NCBI GenBank assembly: GCA_964030475.1
Contig: CAXIPT010000001.1
Span: forward strand, 7,220,179-7,284,178
Direction: 5' to 3'
Length of the DNA: 64,000 nucleotides
Source of the DNA: Tethya wilhelma
Taxonomy: Eukaryota; Porifera; Demospongiae; Tethyida; Tethyidae
Of this stretch, positions 39,401 to 51,400 are shown one piece after another. Made by a program: the position numbers and the translations under genes. The notes beneath the pieces are model-generated. The model had not been told where the DNA came from. It saw only the letters and a list, made by a program, of their open reading frames with translations, and searched no databases. Within the stretch, counting starts at the first letter, position 1, and each line of letters begins with the position of its first letter.

Positions 39401-42400
39401 GTTTATTGCAACGGTGTATCTCTTATAGTTTCTGAGATACACCCCTAGCAATCCAAACCAAAAAATTGCGTGGGTGTATGTGCAAGCACCCTTAATTACT
39501 GCATGTACCTTAAATTCTAGCGATATTATGAGTTTAAAAGTGGAGTAAACTTTTTAATCATGCATAAAATTCATAGTGTGTCACCCATGACACAAAAATT
39601 TGGAGCTGCATTATAGTACTTTATAGCTACTCTATTGTACCATATAGAGGGATTCTGCAAAACAGTTAGCCAATCAACAGCGCTGAAAGTCTTTGAAGTC
39701 CCAATTAACATCCCTTGCCCACAAAAGTTGTGGCCAAAATGGGCGTGGTACTCAGGCGTTCGCTTGAATGTGGTGTATAATACGAGCAAATTTTTGTGAC
39801 AGAGGTGCATTTCTAAGACAGTTTTTACTGCATAAGACTCGATGTCCTTACTTATTAAACTCCAATAATGACATCCTTGAGCAAAATTGCCAATAAGTGC
39901 TTGAAAATCCTTCTGTGCAAAATTGTTCATTTAGGCCAACATTTGTTGAATACTAGTTTCTCATCAAGCGCCCGCATGATTTTTCTTGGAGTTTGAATTT
40001 TTCTCATTTTCTCATTATTTACTACTGCGCATGTGCAGATCTAAGTCATCACATGAAAGTCAGAATGCACAAATGAAGGCACGGTACTTTTTGCAGGCAT
40101 TTTGCAATTGTAACTAAGAGTCTGGAGCCTAATTTGCTCCTTAAAGAAATCAAGATACTTATAACTTACAGCGTATTTGTAAAATGCTTGTGCCATGCAT
40201 CATTGCCATGGAGAATTGAAATCTTGGAGTCATGAAACGTGACATTTTGAAGGTCTGGCGACAATAATAAATAATGATAATGAGCCTCCCGCCCTCATGC
40301 CAGTTTCAAGTATCACTGATGAGAAACTAGTAATCAACAAATCTTGGCCTTATATGTGGAACATATGGCAATGCAATCATTCACCCACAAGAGGCGTGGT
40401 CAAAGTCTGAAGTGCTAATTGGCTAATAGGAATCCCTCTATATATAGCCAGAAAATTTCAAGTGGCAGGGAATTAAATTTGGTGGGATTGGCAGATGAGG
40501 TTAGTACTGCCAAATTCAATAATTATTAGAAAATTTATGAATATTCAGTAGGATGCACTTATACCATGATAGCTTGGTAAAAAACATACAATCATGAGAA
40601 AACTCATTAATATATTCATAAGGTCTCTAACTTGCCAAGTTAGTGACCTGGGGGCGTGGTTTTACAGCAGGTAGATACCTCATGAATATATTAATGAGGT
40701 TTCTTAGCGTTATAGTGACCTCATTAACACGTAAAGATCAAAGGCTGCTACGAACTGTCATGATGCTATGGCACAGAGAAGACCGTACAAAAGTTTGAGC
40801 TGTAGTTATGTGTAGCTACGAGATTACAAAATGGCTAGCGATCGAACTAATATCCATGGCGAACGATCCCGCACTGAAAAAAAGTTTGACATCTTGGTAG
40901 CAGACTTTCTACCTTACAATGCTAGCAGACGCTAACCTTGTGGCCCTATTCAAGAGCAGCATCAGCTGAAGATGTTTTCACTCAAGTTTTTGGACAATAG
41001 TTGGATTTTTCAGCAATTTTCCCAACAAACCAATCCTCAACAGTTTTCTGACACAAATTGATAAGTTTTTTGGCAATATATAGAAAGTTTTCAAGCAACG
41101 TCGAAACGTTTTCTGACACAGAGCTAGCTACACGCTCACTGATTTTTTTTCAAAATGAATCCACATTGACGTCATGTTACTATAGAAAAAGACCTGTTAC
41201 TAAGGAAGTGCATGATTTATTTTCTAAGCCAGTTATAGTGACCACGCCTTCGGTTCTTAGCGATTAGAAGCCCTCGGAAGTGTTTATATAGTAACCTCGG
41301 GCTGCGCCCTCGGTCGCTATAATATATAAACACTTCCTCGCGCTTCTAATTTGCTAAGAACCTCGGGCTAGGTCACTAACCTATACTTAGTGACACGTGG
41401 GTGCACATCGCACTATAGCTAGCTCACTTGGCCAAATTCAAAGTTGGACTTTACTACCGAATGTAATTCTTGCCAAATTTTCTAGCTATACAGTAGTATA
41501 TAATTTGTGCTGATCCAAAATTTTCCAGTATATATATATTAATATCGTATGGTGGGGAAATTTTTGAGGGGGAAATTCATTCCATTTTTGTCTTGAATAT
41601 AGAAATTCACTGGGAAATTTCATGGATATCGACTTAGTAACAATTGGAAGTAAATATATTATCATGTTAAGGTCCATCCCAACTATTCTTCTTTCAACAA
41701 GTAGTAAAAATTTCAAAAAAATAAATACTGTAGGAATGGGCAGGGCGGTAAAAAGTATTGGAACAAGGCGTGGTCTCAGTTTCGGCACATGACTACTTCA
41801 TTTTTATTCTTAATCCCTCATATGGATTTTTCAGTGCATGTCCTGTTGCAATAATCTGTACACTGATAGTACCATAGCTTATTAAATTGCATGCATTGGT
41901 ACATGTTTCAAATTTCTACTATAATCATTTGACTATAAGCAATAGAGTAAACCATAACAGACAGGTATATAACTTAAACTGGACTACTGGCCAAGAGTTG
42001 GGCATAAAAATGAAGTAGTCATGTGCCGAAACTGAGACCATGCCTTGTTCTCTTTACCGCCCTGCCCATTCCTACAGTATTTATTTTTTTACTACTTGTT
42101 CATTCACTTTTTCCTGGAAACATTATCAGAGACTGGTTAGTCCCTACAAAAGCTTGAGTGGCAACTACATGCACTTCATTATGCATGCTGGAGGCTAGTG
42201 CGCATGCGCATAATAATGCCACATGGATAATGAATGATCTTTGAACTCTACCTACAAAGATGGTAGTACATGAATTTATACACTAAGTTTCAAAGCTTTC
42301 TAGTTTTTGTTTAGGCCTATTTATGATTAAAACGAGTATTAAAGAATGTAGTACCCTTGAAAAGAACTTACTTTGTGCTGTCAAAGTTGGCTCAACACAT

Positions 42401-45400
42401 TCTGGTTCCCTGGAAATCCTTTTCAAGTAAGTCAGTTAGGACGTACGTATTAAGTTAGGAGAACAATAATGGCACTATGGTGGCTTCCCACTAACACTCT
42501 CTACGAGTGCTAAGGAAAGTTTTTGTGAGCTTTAGGCCTTGCATATACAGTTGGTAATCTGTCAGTGAGAGCCTCTGACTAACTTTGAAGATTTAATTTT
42601 GTTTGACTAGATTTTTATAGTGGCCAACATTAATTTTGTATTGTATCTATTGGACATTCGTCCCATTCCTACTTTCCAGCTTCAGTTGGCTGGCCAACAT
42701 TTAACTCATGCATGTGCCTGTGTTCCAAAGCAGTAAGTTATATGTGCATGTGATGACCCCCTACCTAACAAATTCCCCCCCCGCAAAAATTTCCTTTTAT
42801 GGTTACTCATTTCGAATTCAGCAAACTGAAAGCCTATTCACAAACATATTTATATTTTAATTTTAGTTTTTTGTTTTGTCGCAATTAGATTCTGACCATG
42901 AAAATTGTGAACCCTGTGAAATTTTCCCTCTATGTGTACAGTAATTTTTTGTCATACTAATTTTTATTATAATTATAGTATAATAATACTTCTATTTCAG
43001 GTCCCTTGTGTATGCCTTTGCTAATACTAGCAATTACGATGCCATTGATGAATTTTGTACTATAGTAAATGCTAGTACTATAATAGAGCCTGATAATCAT
43101 GGCAAACAAGAGCACTCGCTAAAATCAGTGGATCTCTCGAGTCATGTTTCACTGCAGAGTAAAGGAAACATCTCTGGGACTGGTAAGTGCTCATTGTCTG
43201 TACATGTGCATCTACCCGCAGGGTATATTCATTGCATACATTTGTCAAAGATTCAATTTGGCACTAGGATTCTTTGCACAATATAATAATCATTCCATCT
43301 TTGTTTGCCTTCTTTTTACCATTAGGTCATGCATATAATTATGTTGTGTCTCATTGCTATGTGTTTTTTGCTGTTGTTAATTTGATGGCATAAAGTATCA
43401 TTATTATAGTTGCTATACAATACTTAATTCTGGCCATTGCCCTCCATGGACTTATTGCCCACCTGCAGGCAATCACATTCGTACACAATCAATTTTAATG
43501 TATGAAGCAGAAATAGTCTCTTTGGTGACCACGTATGTACCTCATGTGCAGCTATGAACACAAATTTCATGTCTTGTTTCTGGCACTATGTTGACCAGAT
43601 TTTGTATGCATCCATGGAACCTATATGCAGTTTTGTTGTTCATTTGGTGCAAATGGTTGACTCGCTGGTATACTAAATTAATGCTTTCTCTGCCATGTCA
43701 ATGAACAGAATTTGATCAACTAGCATTATAGCTGTAAATTATATGTAACCTCTTGAGCAGTCACAAAACTTGGTGACTGTGCAATGGTTTCTGAAATGGT
43801 CTTCTTTCATACCCTACACATATATTAGTCATGCAGTAACAGTATAGATCGAGCAACGATTATTGATCATTCTTTTCCATGATATTATCGATGATGAAAA
43901 TTAAATAAATAATGGCTAAATATTGACTTGTATATTGCTTTGACCCTCTCTGTGGCCACGCATCCAATAATATAATTATAAATAATTATATTTTTTTATT
44001 TACGTCAGGTAAACCAACACTTCGTAAACTTATTAGCTACCTTCATCCGCTTTCACCAAAATGGTATTTATTGGGAATACAGCTTAGAATCAAAGAGGAG
44101 CAATTGGATGTAATTGAAAGAAAGTATGGCCATGGTGACCACATGTGTTTGGTTAAAATGTTTGGAATGTGGTTAAATTCCCACAACCCTACGTATGAAA
44201 AGCTGGAAAAGGCATTGAGAGACATTGGTGAAGCTAGATTTATAAACTCTATCTATCAACAAGGTATGAGAAATCATCTAGTGTACAAGTAATAAAAAAA
44301 AATTGGAAATTATAATGAAACAGGAATGGCCAAGACATAAAAGGATAGCAAACAAGATTTTTTTTACGATGGTATTCCTGGCTCATTACATTTCCAATGG
44401 CAATTAGTTGCTATATTTTTTCTTTTTTTTTCCCCGCTATAATTTGAGTTCACCCTCAGTATATGCTAGTTTCACATTGTGTAGCTTGCATGCTTACTAA
44501 GGGAAGCATACTACAAAATTCATCAATGGCATCGTAATTGCTAGTATTAGCAAAGGCATACACAAGGGACCTGAAATAGAAGTATTATTATAATTATAGT
44601 ATAATAATACTTCTATTTCAGGTCCCTTGTGTATGCCTTTGCTAATACTAGCAATTACGATGCCATTGATGAATTTTGTACTATAGTAAATGCTAGTACT
44701 ATAATAGAGCCTGATAATCATGGCGAACAAGAGCACTCGCTAAAATCAGTGGATCTCTCGAGTCATGTTTCACTGCAGAGTAAAGGAAACATCTCTGGGA
44801 CTGGTAAGTGCTCATTGTCCGTACATGTGCATCTACCCGCAGGGTATATTCATTGCATACATTTGTCAAAGATTCAATTTGGCACTAGTATTCTTCGCAC
44901 AATATAATGATCATTCCATCTTTGTTTGCCTTCTTTTTACCATTAGGTCATGCATATAATTATGTTGTGTCTCATTGCTATGTGGTTTTTGCTGTTGTTG
45001 TTGTTAATTTAATGGCATAAAGTAACATTATTACAAGTATAGTAAAAATTTCATAAAAATTAGCAGTGTAGGAATGGGCAGTGCTGCAAAAAGAAAGGAA
45101 ACAAGGCTGGGACTTTAAATTTCAGCACATGACTACTTCATTTTCATTTTCGATTCCTCATGTATCCAGTCATATAAAATAAATATTGATATGGTTCAAA
45201 CAATGCTACATGTACATGTCCATTGATATTATTGCCGAGCGCCTTAGCGCGAGGCAGTGTAATCTTGCAGGGCCAAAAATTGTGGAAGTAAATCCAATTA
45301 TACGTCATGAACACCGGATGAAAACGGGGCCAATTTGGCAAAAATTGTTCCGGTTTGAAATAAGCTAGCTGCATGCTCGTGATCGTGATGATTCTTACCG

Positions 45401-48400
45401 TATACGTGTATACCATGTACCATAATATACGAAACACGTGCGCGCGCACAGCTCGAGATCTCGTGCTACGTGTATATGTAGAATCATAGATAATATAGAC
45501 TACGTGTGTTATGAGCCGGCATAGACTGCAGAGACATCATTGTGGTACCTTACTAACTGTACAAGAGGTGAGAGTTTAAAATACATGGAGTTAGCTGATC
45601 AGGTATTCATGGTAGTCCATTTCTTTCGGTCTAACTAGGTTTCCTTTCTAAACCTGGGGCCAGCTCATCAAATCGAATGGCATAATTACTTCAAACGTCG
45701 CGCGTGAGGCAATTAACTGCACTCAGTGTACAACTAGTAATAATTATAGAATCATGATTACAATTCTGATTCCAATTAAGTCATAAATAAATTAGAAGGT
45801 ATACAGGCAACCTATATGAGCTTGGAAAACTTTGAAAATGAAGTAGTCATGTGCCAAAATTTAAAGTCCCAGCCTTGTTTCCTTTCTTTTTGCAGCACTG
45901 CCCATTCCTACACTGCTAATTTTTATGAAATTTTTACTATACTTGTTTGTTCACTTTTTTCAACATTAAGGTGCTCAATTGCAATGGAGTATAAGATATC
46001 AGAGACTGGTCAGTCTCTACAAAAAGCATGAGCTACTGCTTTCAAGTACACATTGGATGCACATGCGCATTATATGCATGCAAACCACATGGTCTGTTGA
46101 CGACCTTTACCTACATCAAGATGGCTACATGCAAGTACAGTATTTTATATCAGAGTTTTTAAAATGCCTAGATTTTGTTTGTTATATAGCTTTTATAGGG
46201 ACCAAACGAGCAAAAGGACGTAGTTCGGATGAAGTCTATTTGCACTGTACAGATAAAGCTGGCTGAATGCCTTTTGTTTGTCTGGAAATCGCGTTCAAGT
46301 TTGTCAGTTAGGAAGGAAGGAAGAAGAAAACAAAATTGCACTGTTCTGGCTTCCCGCCAGCTCTCTCTCCAAAGTGCTCTAGAAAGTTTCTGTGAGTTTT
46401 GTTGATGCATGCACTTAAAAAACTATCCAAGGGAGGCTTTAATCCATGTCTGAAGGCTTAGCTGTCATTCTCTGAAAGTTTATGAGCAAGAAACTTTTTG
46501 TATTGTGTCTATGGGACATCCGACCCATTCCTACTATACGTACTACCGTACGTATGATAGTTGCTATACAATAACTTAATTCTGGCCATTGCCCTCCATG
46601 GACTTATTGCCCACCTGCACACAGGCAATCACGTTTGTACACAATCAATTTTAATGTATGAAGCAGAAATAGTCTCTTTGTTGACCACGTATGTACCTCA
46701 TGTGCAGTTATGAACACAAATTTCATGTCTTGTTTCTGGCACTATATGTTGACCAGATTTTGCATGCATCCATGGGACCTATATGCAGTTTTGTTGTTCG
46801 TTTGGTGGTTGACTCACCGGTATACTAAATTAATGCTTTCTCTGCCATGTCAATGAACAAAATTTGATCAACTAGCATTATAGCTGTAAATTATATGTAA
46901 CCTCTTGAGCAGTCACAAAACTTGGTGACTGTGCAATGGTTTCTGAAATTGTCTTCTTTCATACCCTATACACATATATTAGTCATGCAGTAACAGTATA
47001 GATCGAGCAACGATTATTGATCATTCTTTTCATTGATATTATTGATGACGAAAATTAAATAAATAATGGCTAAATATTGACTTGTATATTGCTTTGACCC
47101 TCTCTGTGGTTGGGACCAATTTTAACTATTTAAATTTAATCACCCTCCCACGCATCCAATAATATAATTATTATATTTTTTTATTTACGTCAGGTAAACC
47201 AACACTTCGTAAACTTATTAGCTACCTTCATCCGCTTTCACCAAAATGGTATTTATTGGGAATACAGCTTAGAATCAAAGAGGAGCAATTGGATGTAATT
47301 GAAAGAAAGTATGGCCATGGTGACCACATGTGTTTGGTTAAAATGTTTGGAATGTGGTTAAATTTCCACAACCCTACGTATGAAAAGCTGGAAAAGGCAT
47401 TGAGAGACATTGGTGAAGCTAGATTTATAAACTCTATCTATCAACAAGGTATGAGAAATCATCTAGTGTACAAGTAATAAAAAAATTGGAAATTTAATAA
47501 TGAAACAGGAATGGCCAAGACATAAAAGGATAGCAAACAAGATTTTTTTTTTTACGATGGTATTCCTGGCTCATTACATTTCCAATGGCAATTAGTTGCT
47601 ATATTTTTTCTTTTTTGTCCCGCTATAATTTGAGTTCACCCTCAGTATATGCTAGTTTCACATTGTGCATGTAGCTTGCATGCTTACTAAGGGAAGCATA
47701 CAGCTCAGGTCTGTGTGGAAAGATAAATCTAGAAATTAATGCCTGCCACACCGAGAAAGCACTTATCGTCTAGTATCTATCTATAGCCATGGACTCAATG
47801 AGAGACTTCAAAAACAATGCCAAAAGCACTTAAAGTCAAAAGATATACCAAGTTATAAACTTTATTTTTCATTCAAGAATTAGCTCCACGCCTATAGTAT
47901 ATGCCCAGGTAAGAGTGTGTGTTATTCAAAATTTACTTGTGACTGCAATAATGAGGTCAAAGAAAAGATCATGCACATGCAGTCCTATAGTATTATGCAA
48001 TTTATATTTGGTGCACCATGAAATTTAAACAAAAAATGCATGCAAAATTTATGCTCAAAATAATTATACATTTAATTTTCTAGTGCACAAGTTAATTGGA
48101 TCAACTTTTATCGTAACAGAAAACCTTACAGCTCATGGAGCTAAAATTAGCAATCTATATAGTATGCAGCCTTGAAGCCATAATTATAGCACACACATTA
48201 TATTGTAGCCCTGGGACAATAGAGTATAGCTAGGAGCCATGAATGTAAGGTCAAAGGAGAGAGCCTGGGAATGAGGCAATGGTCACGGGGAAGGCTTACG
48301 AGAAAACTTTCCTGCTGAGTGTAATCATTAATTATGATAAGATTAATTTGTACATAATTTTTTTATGAAATAGGTGAGAATAGTAGTGATTCCAGCTCTG

Positions 48401-51400
48401 AAAATGAACTAGACTCAGAAGCAACTGACCATTGTCTTTCTATGACATCTTTAGCACTCTCTCAAGATTCAGTGGCAACACTCTCCCCTTTAACGGATAC
48501 TGATTTACCTAAGTGTGTACAAATATATGCTGAGCATCTAAAAGAAAAGTATAAATGTATGTCTGCACTACCAGAACCAAACTGGCCTCCTTCTGTAAAT
48601 GAGCCAGTTAAGGTAGCCCTTGTTGAAAGAGATATTAGTAAACCTTTAGTACAAGTCAATGAAAAGGCCATCAAACGACAATACTCACTAGGCCAAATTG
48701 ATGCCATAATTGCAAATAAGATTGAAATTGAATTTGTCAATGTCTTTGAACAGAAGGGTCCTGATAAAGGCAAACCCTTAAAGATTCTTATGGATGGATC
48801 TCCTGGTGTAGGTAAGACTACATTGACTAGGATAGCCTGTATTGATTGGGCCAATGGTACATTTCTTGATATGTATCACTTAGTTATTTTAGTACCACTT
48901 AGAGAAATAAGGAACAGAAAAGCAACAAAAATTCATGATTTTTTACCCCATGTTTCTAGTCCAGATGTCGAACATCAAGTAATCAGTTATATTTATAAAG
49001 TATTGGGTAGGCACGTTTTATTTATCTTTGATGGATTTGATGAACTGAGTGCAGAACAAAGGGTAAAAGAATCTCTTTTTCTGGATGTAATCAATGGTGG
49101 TTGTCTTCCAAAAAGTTCTGTGCTTGTTACCTCTCGTCCATACACTTCAACAAGCTTACAACGTTTAAAGAGTATCAATCGTCATATTGAAGTACTGGGT
49201 TTCACTAAAGACCAGATTAGTTCGTGTATAATGCGTAATATTTCTGACAAGTCAAAAGCTACCTCATTAGTTAGTAAACTTCAGCAGAGACTTGATGTTG
49301 CTTCACTGTGCTATATTCCTGTGATTTGTTCGATAGTGATGTACATGTATAAAAAACGTAACTATACTCTTCCAAGCACACTGACGTTACTTTTTAGCCA
49401 CTTTTTGCTGGACATGTTAAAGCGACATGCTATTAGTGTCATAAAGGATGAAGAAATGGAAAAACTATTGTGTTCTTTACCAAGTTTACAGTTACTTGGA
49501 GTACAACATGATGTCGGAAAGCATTTAGCAGCTCTTGGCAAGCTTGCTTATGATGGCATGGAAGAAGATAAGTTTATTTTTACTTACAATGATGTATCTA
49601 AAGCTTTTCCTGGTGATATTCATAATGTTGAATCATGTTGTCTTGGACTTTTGACCAGCATTAAGAGTTTTACAAGCCATGATGAAAGTGTGCACTATCA
49701 ATTTTTGCATTTAAGTTTACAGGAGTTTCTTGCTGCTCGACACATTGCCAGTTTTACTGGTGGTAAAGATCTAGCTTTTAATATGACAGTGTACTTTGAT
49801 AATCCTAGATATCGATTAATGCTTCTTTTCCTTTCTGGGCTAACAAAGTTAAATTTTTCTACACCAAGAAGCTTTTTCCACAAAGAGAAACTTTTTACTA
49901 ATAAATCAGGATCTTTGAATCATCGATTTCTTTTTCTATGTCAGTTGATATTTGAATCTCGTAGTTTTCACTTGTATCATGAACTACTAGAATGTTTTGA
50001 AGATCAGAAATTTATCCTTAATCGGTACAAGTTAAACCTTTTTGAGTGCACAATTATTGCTCACTTTTTGTGCTCAACTAGTTGTACATGGAAGAAGTTT
50101 AGTTTGGTTTCAACTTCCCTCAGTAGCCACTCAGTTGAAGTATTTAAAGAGGTGTGTAGTGAATATAGCGACAGTAAAACTGAATTTGATCAAATTGATA
50201 TAAGCCATAACAACCCAGATTTATTTCTGAATGTAGCATCCCTACCTTGGCTATCAAAAACTCAACACTTCAAATTCCATTGTACAGATTCATTGTATCA
50301 TAACTCAGAAATTGAAATGAATACACTTTCAATAGCTAAAATTGTTCCAAGTACAAATATATCTTTAATGGTTAACAATAAGCTCATCAAGTTTCAATCA
50401 ACCAATTCTAGCTTAAGTTTGCTATCACAATCTGAATCTTGCCGTTTCACATCTCTATCACTCCATCTGAAAGTAGGACTCAAAGTCCTTGAATTATCTG
50501 GTACCTGTATTGATGATAGCACAATAAAACTTCTTACTGCTAATCTGGTCCAAATTCCATCACTTGAAGCCCTCATTTTTGAACACAATTCAGAATCTGT
50601 GAGTGCCAGTGGCGTGAAAGATGTTCTGTCACTAGCTTGTTCGCATTGTAGCCTTAGCCATATACAGTTGTGTGGAGTTCAGCTCAGTTCACATGGCATT
50701 GTTAGTCACTCTCAATCACAAACCACCTGGAACATAATGATCACTAGGTTCAATGACAAAGAAATTGCAAACTTTTTCAATGGGCTTTGTCAGACACAAT
50801 TAGTTATTCACCTATCTAGACTCGATTTGAAACACAAGGACATATCTTGTCATGCAGCACTGGCAGTTTTTCAATCCTTGGAGCATCATGTTAAGATCTG
50901 TGAACTAGATTTATCTGGAAACAAGAAGTTAGCAGCATTTAATAATAATTCAGATTCTGAAGCAATAATTGAGGCAGTTAAGCGAATGCTTAAAGTTAGC
51001 ACAACACTTAAAATACTCAATCTTCAAAATGATTGTATCAATGATGGTATTGCCGAAGCGATTGCTACAGGGTTAACCAAAAATAAAACACTTCAGAAAC
51101 TTAACATTTTGCAAAATCCCCTTTTAACCGAGAAATCAAAATCTGTCCTAAAGATCCTCACATCAGCAAACTCTAGCAATATTCTACATATACAGTTACA
51201 TGGAGTCCACCTGTCACGTAAAAGAATTGATGATATCATATGGAAACTGTCTATAATGAATAATATGAAAGCTGTAAAATTTTTTGGTGTTCTTTGTCAA
51301 ACATCCATTAGAGTTTATATGGCACAACTGCAATGGCACAATGATTTCAGTTGTGAAGAAATATTAACCATCATTGAATCACTAGAGAAAAATTTACTCC

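Noticed and set aside
39571..39930. 119-codon minus-strand ORF
   Set aside because: It lies across one arm of a foldback element, has no recognisable domain, no splice context and no start context.
45144..46410. ORFs of 80-101 codons inside the inserted foldback element (possible transposase)
   Set aside because: No DDE or other transposase motifs; equivalent ORFs are not preserved in the other copies of the element.
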